Both the position numbers and the translations under genes were made by a program. Below are positions 7,714-15,351 of a DNA stretch of 45,588 nucleotides, piece by piece. The notes under the pieces are model-generated. The model had not been told where the DNA came from, did not search any database, and was given only the letters and a program-made list of their open reading frames with translations. How positions within the stretch are numbered: the first letter of the stretch is position 1; each line of letters starts with the position of its first letter. The DNA is taken from contig JAJZUL010000028.1 in assembly GCA_021848545.1 (NCBI GenBank), positions 1 through 45,588 of the forward strand. Direction: 5' to 3'. The DNA is from Pseudomonadota bacterium (GTDB lineage: Bacteria; Pseudomonadota; Alphaproteobacteria; Rhodospirillales; Magnetospirillaceae).

Positions 7714-9786
7714 TCACTGTCCGCCCAGCCCCTTGAACAAATTCTGCAGGACCTGGCCGGCGCCGGGCGCGACCTTGTCCAATTGCGACCCGGCCTTGTT
7801 CTTCAAAAGCTGGTGCAGGCCCCGCTCCGCCAAAAATTGCCCCAAGGCGCCGGCATCGACGGTTTTACGCGGATTGTCGAGCGGTCCGTCCAGGACGATG
7901 CCCAACGGGGGCGCATTGTTCAAAGCGGCCAGATGAACGTCGGCCCGGGCCTGCATCCGCCATGCGGGCAGATCGATCCGGGCGGTCGTCGCCGCCGTTC
8001 CGCCGTTGGCCACCAGCTTGGTGTCGCGGGTGACGATCACCCCGTTGGCGGCCCGCAGCGTGCCCGCCAGGGACGAGAAATCGGTGGTGCCGCCCATCAG
8101 GCCGCCCCCCTCCAGAAAGGCGATGATGTCGGCCGGCTTCTTGACCGCCATCACCCGTTTGCTCACCGCCGGCAGGTCGAACCCGGTCAGCACGCCATTG
8201 ACCACCCGGTAACTGCCGTCGCCGCCAAGCGATCCCACCAGCGCCGCCACCGAATTGCCGGCGGCGGAAAAGCGTAGCGAGGTATTGAGCAGGCCGTTGG
8301 TCAAAGCCAAGGTCTTGTTGCCGAAACCGGCTTTCCCGAGATCGGCCCCCGCCACCGCCAGACTGCCGCTCAGACGCGGCACCGTGCCATTCGCCAGACG
8401 CAGGGCGACGATAACGCTGCCCCCCAGCACATGCCCGCTCAGACGGGTGAGATCAAGAGTGCCGTCGGTCAGGGTCAGATGCGCCGCCGGCCCCTCCACC
8501 AGCCATTTCTTCCAGCGCAGGGATTGCAGTTTGACGGTGGCACGGGCATCGACCAGACGCAGCGCCGACAAATCGATGGGGGTGCGCGACCAGTGATGCG
8601 CGCCCGCCGCCGGAACGGTCACCGCCGCCGGGATCAGGCGCCCGTCCGACGCCACCGCCACCGAAACCGGCGGGCTGCGCAATCCCGTCGGCAGTTGAAT
8701 GGTCCGCGGCCACAGCCAGCCCGTTTGCGTCACGCCCATCAGCGCGCCCACATCGATGGCGTTGCCCGACAAATCGGCATCGATGACGGGGCGCTTGCCC
8801 GACAGCGCCACCCCGACCTGACCCGTCAGGTTGACCGGCGCGGCGGCGAGGGTCAGGTTCGACAGGGTGACCGTCTTGGCATCCGCATCCAGCGCCGCGG
8901 TCAACGAGACCGGCCCCACGCCCGGCAGAATCGCCGGCTTGCCCAGGCGGGCCATCAGCCGGCCCGGCGCCGGCAGAGACACCGCCAGCCGGCCGGACAC
9001 CGCCGGAACGGCGCCTGCCAGGGTCAGGGTGCCCTGGGTCAGGCTGACCGTCGTCCCCAGGGCCGGGCTCGCCACATTCGCCGAGAGGGCACGTTTCCCC
9101 GCGACCTGCGCGCCCAAAGCGGCCGTGACGTCCAGGGGCGTGCCCTGGACCAGGGTCGACAGGTGCGCCGTCACCGGCCCGTCGAGACCGGACGCCATGG
9201 ACAGACGGGCGTTGATGCCCGCGATTGTGACCGGCGCCCCCTTGGCCGCCCGATAGGTCACCTGTCCGCCCGTCACCGACAGGGAACGGATGGCCACCGC
9301 CGGCACCGCCGACGCGCCGGCCGAGGGCGCAGGCGCCACCGGCGTCGCCGGCGTCACCGGCTTGGACAGGGTTTTGGCCGCTTCCCGGCCCGGCGCCGAA
9401 GGCGCGGTGAACTGCCAATTGGCCCGGCCGTCGGCCAGACGCTGCAAATTCAGGACGGGGTGGTCGATGGTGAGCGACGTGACCTCGACCCGGCCCGTCA
9501 CCAGCGGCAGCAACGCCAGATTCAGGTCCAGCCGGCCGATCCTGGCCATGGGACCGGGCGCCGCGCCGGAAATGTTGGCCACCGAGACGTCGGCGACGGT
9601 GAGCGCCGGCGACGGCAACAGATGCAGCCCGATCGGGCCGGCGATGGTCACCTGCCGGTGCACCACCGCCTCCAGCCGGGTGCCGATCTCACCCCGATAG
9701 CGATTCCAGTTCACCAGGGACGGCGCCACCAGCAGCAGCGCCAGCAAAACGACCAGTCCGGCCAGGACAAACGCGATTTTTTTCAT
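7714..9786 (-). CDS. AsmA family envelope protein
   Basis: The 690-residue product starts with KKIAFVLAGLVVLLALLLVAPSLVNWNRYR, written here in two parts as a charged N-terminus plus one membrane helix (about 3-22) and the AsmA-type NWNRYRGEI motif. A long periplasmic beta-rich region follows, with typical AsmA repeats (LTIDHPVLNLQRLADGRANW, and a C-terminal domain with DGTLDLTRLSG and LAGTLRAANGVI). AsmA proteins belong to the bridge-like superfamily thought to carry phospholipids between inner and outer membranes. The ATG at 9786 is preceded by AGAGGAGGAG, an excellent ribosome binding site. The gene is 34 nt downstream of the membrane protein gene and is the last gene of the argC run. Which AsmA paralogue it is cannot be said. 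Confidence 0.92.
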   Translation of the reverse strand: MKKIAFVLAGLVVLLALLLVAPSLVNWNRYRGEIGTRLEAVVHRQVTIAGPIGLHLLPSPALTVADVSVANISGAAPGPMARIGRLDLNLALLPLVTGRVEVTSLTIDHPVLNLQRLADGRANWQFTAPSAPGREAAKTLSKPVTPATPVAPAPSAGASAVPAVAIRSLSVTGGQVTYRAAKGAPVTIAGINARLSMASGLDGPVTAHLSTLVQGTPLDVTAALGAQVAGKRALSANVASPALGTTVSLTQGTLTLAGAVPAVSGRLAVSLPAPGRLMARLGKPAILPGVGPVSLTAALDADAKTVTLSNLTLAAAPVNLTGQVGVALSGKRPVIDADLSGNAIDVGALMGVTQTGWLWPRTIQLPTGLRSPPVSVAVASDGRLIPAAVTVPAAGAHHWSRTPIDLSALRLVDARATVKLQSLRWKKWLVEGPAAHLTLTDGTLDLTRLSGHVLGGSVIVALRLANGTVPRLSGSLAVAGADLGKAGFGNKTLALTNGLLNTSLRFSAAGNSVAALVGSLGGDGSYRVVNGVLTGFDLPAVSKRVMAVKKPADIIAFLEGGGLMGGTTDFSSLAGTLRAANGVIVTRDTKLVANGGTAATTARIDLPAWRMQARADVHLAALNNAPPLGIVLDGPLDNPRKTVDAGALGQFLAERGLHQLLKNKAGSQLDKVAPGAGQVLQNLFKGLGGQ

Positions 9787-9820
9787 CGACTCCTCCTCTA
9801 GCAGAGGTCGGTTCGCCCCA

Positions 9821-11257
9821 TCAACCCAAGATAATGCCCCAATGCAACACCAGCATCCATACCGCCAGTATGATGGCGCCGCCCCAGGCGTAAACGCGGT
9901 TCCAATTCCGAACCTCGGCACCCGGAACCCCGGCGACGCGGGCGGTCATCAGGGTGGCCGCGCCCACCGGCGAAAAACTGACCGCCAGCCCCCAGGCCCC
10001 CATCAATCCGCTGGCCAGAACCACCGGATTGATCCCCATGGCTCCCAGATCGGCGAAAGCGCCGCCCAACACGCTGATGGTGACGATCTGCGACACGCCG
10101 ACCCTGGCCAGAACGATCACGATCCAGGGCACGAGGATGGTGAGAAGCAAAGGCGGCAAACCTATGGCGGTCATCGCCCGGGCCGACATGGCCGGCGTCA
10201 CCAGCGCCGAAACCACCGAGCCCAGAAACATGGCGCCGCACACCGTCGCCACCTCGGAACGGAAATTGGGCAGGGTCACCGACAAACGCCGGGCCATCAC
10301 CCGGAACGCGGTCACGGCCGCGTTCGCGGCCCCCTCGCCGCCATGCTGGGCCGCCAACCAGATCCAGGCGGCCACCGGCACGAACAGGACCGCCCCCATG
10401 ATCAGCTCGGTTCCCAGGACGTGGGCCACCGCCAGCGAAACCGCCATCACCGCGGCGATCAACAAGGCCAGACGCGCCACCGGCGCCCATCCCCCGCCCG
10501 TTTCCACCGCCGGCGGCACCAATCCGGTATGGCGAAAGGAAACGCGGTCGAGCGCCCAGCCCCACACCAGCAGCACCCCCGCGAAAACCACCTGCAACGG
10601 CGCCAGCTTCACCCACGCCACCCCCGGCACCACCGTCTGCACCACGGCGAAGGAAATGGACAGGGGCGACCACAGGGTCATCAGGGTGAAACCGCGCAAC
10701 AGGGCGCTGATCATGCGCTGGCGACGGATGGCGACGATTCTGGGGTCGCCGCCGGCCGCCTCGATGGTGTTGCCCTCCATCACCATGGTTCCCAGCAGCG
10801 GCAGCACGCCGATATTGAGCACCAGCGACACCATGTGGCTGCCCAACGCCAGAACCATGTACCGCCGTCCCGGCGGCTGACGCACCATCAGGCCGCCGGA
10901 GCGATGAACCAGGTCCGAACTGACCGCCGCCTCGCGCAGGAAACCCAGGGCCGCGAACAACCCCGCCAGGGATGCCGCCGCCCACAGGCCCCGGTCCAGG
11001 ATGGGCAACGGCCTGGGGGCCATGGCGACGGTCGCGACGGCCGCCGCCGCCGCCACCACCAGCATCCGGCGTCCGCCGGTGGAGATGTCGGGCAGTTCCA
11101 GGGTGCAATAGACCAGCAGCCCGGCTTCGGCCAGCCATCTGACCCAGATCCAGCCGGTGGCCGCGTGACAGCCGGTGCCGACGGCCACCACCAGCATCGC
11201 CAGCGACGACGCCGCCCGGCGCGAAAGGAAACGGCGGGTGACGACGGCAGGCGCCAC
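9821..11257 (-). CDS. Polytopic membrane protein, possible ion/anion transporter
   Basis: The 478-residue protein has about 12 hydrophobic segments and no large soluble domain. Polar residues sit inside several helices (for example GSHMVSLVLNIGVLPLLGT and WGLAVSFSPVGAATLMTARV), and the halves resemble each other loosely, as in the ion-transporter (CitT/ArsB-like) superfamily; that resemblance is my inference, not a firm match. The GTG start at 11257 lies 5 nt after the gamma-carbonic anhydrase stop, so the two are probably translationally coupled. The pairing hints at bicarbonate, CO2 or another anion as substrate, but nothing in the sequence proves it. It could equally be a permease unrelated to the carbonic anhydrase. 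Confidence 0.75.
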   Translation of the reverse strand: MAPAVVTRRFLSRRAASSLAMLVVAVGTGCHAATGWIWVRWLAEAGLLVYCTLELPDISTGGRRMLVVAAAAAVATVAMAPRPLPILDRGLWAAASLAGLFAALGFLREAAVSSDLVHRSGGLMVRQPPGRRYMVLALGSHMVSLVLNIGVLPLLGTMVMEGNTIEAAGGDPRIVAIRRQRMISALLRGFTLMTLWSPLSISFAVVQTVVPGVAWVKLAPLQVVFAGVLLVWGWALDRVSFRHTGLVPPAVETGGGWAPVARLALLIAAVMAVSLAVAHVLGTELIMGAVLFVPVAAWIWLAAQHGGEGAANAAVTAFRVMARRLSVTLPNFRSEVATVCGAMFLGSVVSALVTPAMSARAMTAIGLPPLLLTILVPWIVIVLARVGVSQIVTISVLGGAFADLGAMGINPVVLASGLMGAWGLAVSFSPVGAATLMTARVAGVPGAEVRNWNRVYAWGGAIILAVWMLVLHWGIILG

Positions 11258-11262
11258 CGCTT

Positions 11263-11787
11263 TCAGCTCTGGGATTGGCGGTACCGGGCCGCCAGTTCCA
11301 CGTAGCGGGCGGCGGAAACCGGAATGAACGCCCGTTCGGCCTCGGTCATGGCGCGCAACAGCCGCGCCGGATTGCCGGCCCAGATTTCACCCGCAGGCAC
11401 CCGCTTGTTCGGGGCCACCACCGCGCCCGCGGCCACCATGGCGCCGCTTTCCACCACCACTCCGTCCAACAGCACCGCGCCCATGCCGACGAAACACCCG
11501 TCCTCCAGGGTGCAGGCATGCAGAATCGCCCCGTGGCCGACGGTGACCCCGGACCCGATCAGGGTGGGGTTGCCGTCGGTGGTCACATGGATGATCGTCC
11601 CGTCCTGGATATTGGTGCGCGCGCCGATCCGCACGAAATTGACGTCGCCGCGGATGACGCACTGGAACCAGATTCCGCTTTCGGCGCCGACGGTCACATC
11701 GCCCGCCACCACCGCGCCCGGCGCCACGAACACATCCGGCCCGAGCGTCGGCGTGACGCCGCCATGGGGCAGGATCAGCGCCGCCAC
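11263..11787 (-). CDS. Gamma-carbonic anhydrase family protein
   Basis: The 174 residues form a left-handed beta-helix of hexapeptide repeats (VVAGDVTVGAESGIW, VTVGHGAILHACTLEDG) with a C-terminal helix. The three zinc histidines of gamma-class enzymes are present at H67, H85 and H90. Family members (YrdA, PaaY, CaiE-like) are trimers; some hydrate CO2 and others have thioesterase or unknown roles. The GTG start at 11787 lies 7 nt after the argC stop and the gene ends 5 nt before the membrane protein start, so it sits in a tight operon. Carbonic anhydrase activity is plausible but not certain for this subfamily. Confidence 0.93.
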   Translation of the reverse strand: MAALILPHGGVTPTLGPDVFVAPGAVVAGDVTVGAESGIWFQCVIRGDVNFVRIGARTNIQDGTIIHVTTDGNPTLIGSGVTVGHGAILHACTLEDGCFVGMGAVLLDGVVVESGAMVAAGAVVAPNKRVPAGEIWAGNPARLLRAMTEAERAFIPVSAARYVELAARYRQSQS

Positions 11788-11794
11788 CGCCGCC

Positions 11795-12835
11795 TCACGG
11801 GAACAGCGGAAGCTGTTCGAGGGCGGTGGTCTCGGGCAGGCCCATCATGATGTTGAAATTGTGGATGGCCTGTCCCGACGCGCCCTTGACCAGATTGTCG
11901 ATCGCCGAACACAGGATGACCCGGCCCGGCAGACGGTCGTCGAAGGCGTTCATGACGCAGAAGTTCGATCCCCGCACATGACGGGTGGCCGGCACCGCGC
12001 CCTCGGCCAGAACCCGCACGAAGGCCTCGCCCCGATAACGATCGGCCAGGATCGCCCGCAGATCGGCGGCCTTGCGCCCCCCCTTGGGCCGCACATAGAT
12101 GGTGGCCAGGATGCCGCGATCCATGGGCATCAGATGGGGGGTGAAATTGACCAGGACCGGACGGCCCGCCGCCCCGCTCAATCCCTGTTCGATCTCCGGC
12201 GCGTGACGATGGGCGGCGATGGCGTAAGGGTGGATGCCCTCGGCGACCTCGCAGTAGAGGAACGCCTCCTTGGCGGCGCGGCCGGCCCCCGACGCCCCCG
12301 ATTTGGCGTCGATGATGATGTCGTCGGCCTCGATGGCGCCGGCCTCCAGCAGGGGCAGCAGCGGCAATTGCGCGGCGGTGGGGTAACAGCCGGGATTGGC
12401 CACCAGCCGCGCCCGGGCGATGGCCGGCCGCGCCAGTTCGGCGAGACCATAGACCGCCTCGGCCTGAAGCGCCGGCGCCTTGTGGGCGTGGCCGTACCAC
12501 AGGGCATAGGTTTCGATATCGGCCAGACGGAAATCGGCCGACAGATCCACCACCCGCACATGGGGCGGCAGGGCGGCGATCACCTCCTGGGTGGTGCCGT
12601 GGGGCAGGCCGCAAAACACCGCGCCGATCTTGGCGAAATCCACCTGATCGATGGTGACCAGATCGGGCAGGTCGAGCCCGCCGAGATGGGGAAACACCTC
12701 CCCCAGGGACTGGCCGGCCTTGCGATCCGCCGTCAGCGCCGCGATGCGGACGCCGGGATGGCGGGCAAGCAGGCGCACCAGTTCGGCGCCGGTGTACCCG
12801 CTGGCTCCGAGAATGGCGACGTCGATCCTGTCCAT
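11795..12835 (-). CDS. argC: N-acetyl-gamma-glutamyl-phosphate reductase
   Basis: The enzyme reduces N-acetylglutamyl phosphate to the semialdehyde with NADPH, the third step of arginine synthesis in the cytoplasm. The N-terminal Rossmann motif is GASGYTGAEL (10-19). The catalytic cysteine lies in NPGCYPT (C150). The tail SNFCVMNAFDDRL and GASGQAIHNFN matches the family. Its 346 residues are the usual length for the long form. The ATG at 12835 has AAGGA just upstream; a longer open frame to 12907 runs into the inverted repeat and is not used. The gene leads the argC, gamma-carbonic anhydrase, membrane protein, asmA run; other arg genes are not in the window. Confidence 0.97.
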   Translation of the reverse strand: MDRIDVAILGASGYTGAELVRLLARHPGVRIAALTADRKAGQSLGEVFPHLGGLDLPDLVTIDQVDFAKIGAVFCGLPHGTTQEVIAALPPHVRVVDLSADFRLADIETYALWYGHAHKAPALQAEAVYGLAELARPAIARARLVANPGCYPTAAQLPLLPLLEAGAIEADDIIIDAKSGASGAGRAAKEAFLYCEVAEGIHPYAIAAHRHAPEIEQGLSGAAGRPVLVNFTPHLMPMDRGILATIYVRPKGGRKAADLRAILADRYRGEAFVRVLAEGAVPATRHVRGSNFCVMNAFDDRLPGRVILCSAIDNLVKGASGQAIHNFNIMMGLPETTALEQLPLFP

Positions 12836-12904
12836 GGCTGATCCTTCGCGATAAATAAGCAGGGCCGGACGATAGCAGGCGCCGGCCCCACCGTCATCCC
12901 CGCC

Positions 12905-12951
12905 CACGGTAAGATGGTGATGCTGAAAATCTGCATCACCATCTTACCGTG
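12905..12951. repeat. Perfect 19-bp inverted repeat upstream of argC
   Basis: Arms 12905-12923 and 12933-12951 (CACGGTAAGATGGTGATGC and its complement) are fully complementary around a 9-nt loop. It lies between the RHH gene stop (13030) and the argC start (12835) on the minus strand. It lacks a T run, so it may be a terminator of unusual form, an attenuator, or a protein-binding site. Unlike its surroundings it is not GC-rich. Confidence 0.85.
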
Positions 12952-13029
12952 TTCCATATTCGCCCTCTGCCTAAGCGCGGCCGTCCGGCCGCTTGGCCGC
13001 TCGCTCAATGCTCGCCGGAGTGCCGTGCT

Positions 13030-13266
13030 TCAATCGAGACCACGGCGTTCGACCCTCTCCTGCAAATCCGTCAACACGAACAGGCGCAGGGCCGAGGACA
13101 GGTTGCCGTCCCGCGTCGTGTCGATCTCGGCCACCAACCGGTTGAGGGATAGGCCGCGCCGCGCCGCCGCATCCGCCAGCGCCGTCCAGAAGGCGTCTTC
13201 CAGCGACACGCTGGTGGCATGGCCGGCGATGGTGATCGACCGCTTGCGCAGCCGCGCCGCCTCCAT
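13030..13266 (-). CDS. Ribbon-helix-helix domain protein
   Basis: The 78-residue protein is essentially one ribbon-helix-helix fold of the RHH_4 kind: strand SITIAGHATSVSLED, helix AFWTALADAAARRG, turn, and helix SLNRLVAEIDTTR. Such proteins bind DNA as dimers, but the targets of this widespread alphaproteobacterial family are unknown. The ATG at 13266 starts 1 nt after the TAG of the upstream 71-residue gene, so the two are translationally coupled. There is no recognisable toxin partner. A perfect 19-bp inverted repeat lies downstream. Confidence 0.88.
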   Translation of the reverse strand: MEAARLRKRSITIAGHATSVSLEDAFWTALADAAARRGLSLNRLVAEIDTTRDGNLSSALRLFVLTDLQERVERRGLD

Positions 13267-13267
13267 C

Positions 13268-13483
13268 CTATTCCACCGGCGGCGGCGCCACGTCGAGGCT
13301 TTCCGGGGATTCCCCCAGAAGCTGCAAGGCCACCGTGCCGTTGCCGCTGCGGATCAGAATCTCGCAGGTCCAAAGGCCCGCTTCCAACTCCAGGGGCGGA
13401 CCGACCTCGATGCCGGTCACGCCCTCGATATCCATGGACAGGGAATGATTGTCATTGAACGAGATCGCGGCAACGGTCTTCAT
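13268..13483 (-). CDS. Small conserved-looking protein (71 aa) coupled to RHH gene
   Basis: Family not recognised. The sequence looks like a small beta-sandwich (AAISFNDNHSLSMDIEGVTG, LWTCEILIRSGNGTVALQL) with an acidic C-terminus. No signal peptide or membrane helix. The ATG at 13483 has a very strong GGAGGTGG ribosome binding site. It ends 1 nt before the RHH start, which argues that both are real and co-expressed. Function unknown. Confidence 0.75.
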   Translation of the reverse strand: MKTVAAISFNDNHSLSMDIEGVTGIEVGPPLELEAGLWTCEILIRSGNGTVALQLLGESPESLDVAPPPVE

Positions 13484-13555
13484 GCGCCCACCTCCGACGG
13501 AACCCCGCTTCCAGGCTTGCGCATGCCGCCGGCCGGGTCAAGGCCCGTGGCGTAC

Positions 13556-14854
13556 TTATTGTCCGCCCGGCCGGCGCCCGTCGATCACGTCCGTGCCCAT
13601 GAACTCCACCAGGGCGTCGGGAACGCGGATGGTGCCGTCGGGCTGCTGGTAATGTTCGACGATGGCCGCCCACACCCGCGGCGTGGCCAGTCCCGACCCG
13701 TTCAGGGCATAGGGGAATTCCGGCCGCTCGCCGGCGGCGCGGCGGAACCGGATGTTGGAACGGCGCATCTGGAAATCGGTGAAGATGCCCACCGACGACA
13801 CTTCCAGCCAGCGGTCGGTGCCCGGCGCATAGACCTCGATATCGTAGGTCCGGGTCGAGGCGAAGGTCAGGTCGCCGGTGCACAATCCCAGCACCCGATA
13901 GGGCAGCTTCAGGGTCTCGATGGGGCGGATGGCGTCGGCCAGCAGCCCCTCGAATTCCGCCTCGACATCCTCGGGCCGGCACAGGCGCACCAGCTCCACC
14001 TTGTGGAATTCGTGCAGGCGCTGCATGCCGCGGGTGTCCTTGCCCGCCGATCCCGCCTCGCGCCGGAAGCACGAGGTATGGGTCATGTAGCGCAACGGCA
14101 ATTGGTCGCCCGACAGGATTTCGTCGCGATGCATGCCGGTCAGCGGCACCTCGCCGGTGGGAATGGCCCACAGATCGTCGTCGCGGAAACGATAGGCCTC
14201 GGTCTCGAACTTGGGCAAATGGCCGGTGCCGGTGAAGGTGGCGGAATTAACCACCGACGGCACCACATGCTCCTCATAAACCGCCTCGTTCAGGCGAAAG
14301 GCGAAATCCACCAGGGCGCGCAGCAGCTTGGACCCCTGGCCGCGCAGCACCGCGAACATCGACCCCGAGATCTTCGAGGCCCGGTCCTGGTCGAAAATAC
14401 CGAGATCGCCGGCCACCTCCCAATGGGGGCGGAAGCTGCGGTCCCGGTAATCGGCCGGATCGTATCCTTCCATCCGCAGCACCACATTGGCGGATTCGTC
14501 GGTGCCGTCGGGCACCGCCTCGTCGGGGAAATTGGGCAGGCGCAGCAGGCGGTCGCGGGCGATCTCGTCCAGCTCGCGCTGGCGGGCCTCATTCTCCTCC
14601 AACCCGGTCTTGAGGGCGGCGACCCTGGCCTTGGCCGCCTCGGCCCCCGCCTTGTCGCCCTTGCCCATCAACCCGCCGATCTCCTTGGACAGGCGGTTGC
14701 GCTCGGCGCGCATCTCCTCGACCCGCTTCAGCACCTCGGTGCGTTCGACCAGGGCGTCGCGCGCCGCGGTCACCTCGTCCAAGGACACCCCCTTGCGGGC
14801 CAGCCGCCGGGCCGAATTGTCGAAATCCTCAAGCAAAAGGGTGGAATCGATCAT
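13556..14854 (-). CDS. serS: Serine-tRNA ligase
   Basis: This class II synthetase charges tRNA-Ser with serine in the cytoplasm. The N-terminal antiparallel coiled coil that binds tRNA spans about 25-105 (LKRVEEMRAERNRLSKEIGG). Motif 2 is seen in TSCFRREAGSAGKDTRG, and motif 3 in NGSGLATPRVWAAIVEHYQ. Its 432 residues match the usual length. The ATG at 14854 has a modest AGGA site. holC lies upstream on the same strand with a 36-nt gap; the order pepA-holC-serS is common in alphaproteobacteria. Confidence 0.98.
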   Translation of the reverse strand: MIDSTLLLEDFDNSARRLARKGVSLDEVTAARDALVERTEVLKRVEEMRAERNRLSKEIGGLMGKGDKAGAEAAKARVAALKTGLEENEARQRELDEIARDRLLRLPNFPDEAVPDGTDESANVVLRMEGYDPADYRDRSFRPHWEVAGDLGIFDQDRASKISGSMFAVLRGQGSKLLRALVDFAFRLNEAVYEEHVVPSVVNSATFTGTGHLPKFETEAYRFRDDDLWAIPTGEVPLTGMHRDEILSGDQLPLRYMTHTSCFRREAGSAGKDTRGMQRLHEFHKVELVRLCRPEDVEAEFEGLLADAIRPIETLKLPYRVLGLCTGDLTFASTRTYDIEVYAPGTDRWLEVSSVGIFTDFQMRRSNIRFRRAAGERPEFPYALNGSGLATPRVWAAIVEHYQQPDGTIRVPDALVEFMGTDVIDGRRPGGQ

Positions 14855-14890
14855 GTCCTGCTATCCATCGAAAAAATCGCGCGAACACTA

Positions 14891-15346
14891 TCACGTCCGC
14901 ATCTTTTCCTGCCAGCCGCCGGACGGGGTCTGCTGGTAGTAGACCAGTTCGTGCCCGTCCTCCTTGCAACGGCGCCAGCGGTCGCGGGCCGCCGCCACCG
15001 CCTCGGCGTCGTTGCCGTCGAACAGATCGAGGCAGCGGACGTAGCCCTCCAGCCCCGCCGGCCGGGCGCCGTCGCACAGGACCAGCAGGGTGGCGCCGTT
15101 GGGATTTTCCTCGGCATCGGTCAGCCAGACCGGCTGGAGATCGGGCTCGCCATCCCGGGCGCTGCCGTGGGGCAGCCAGGATTCGTCGGTATAGGTCCAT
15201 AACAGGTCGTCGAGAAAGGCGACCCGTTCGGCCGACCCCGCCATCACCACCGCCCGGAACCCGGCCGCCAGGGCCTTTTCCAGCAGCCGGGGCAGCGCCT
15301 GTTCCAACGGCAGATGGTGCAGATGGTAGAACCCCACCTGCGTCAC
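14891..15346 (-). CDS. holC: DNA polymerase III subunit chi
   Basis: The 151-residue protein matches the chi subunit of the clamp-loader complex, which contacts single-stranded-DNA-binding protein. Family signatures are VGFYHLHHLPLEQALPRLLE at the N-terminus, DDLLWTYTDESWLPHG, and the C-terminal RDRWRRCKEDGHELVYYQQ. The GTG at 15346 begins 5 nt after the pepA stop codon, the typical pepA-holC coupling. Confidence 0.95.
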   Translation of the reverse strand: MTQVGFYHLHHLPLEQALPRLLEKALAAGFRAVVMAGSAERVAFLDDLLWTYTDESWLPHGSARDGEPDLQPVWLTDAEENPNGATLLVLCDGARPAGLEGYVRCLDLFDGNDAEAVAAARDRWRRCKEDGHELVYYQQTPSGGWQEKMRT

Positions 15347-15351
15347 CGCCC

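Noticed and set aside
12914-15202. 762-codon open frame on the plus strand
   Set aside because: It lies antisense to argC, RHH, serS and holC, all clearly recognised on the minus strand. Long antisense frames are expected in this GC-rich DNA.
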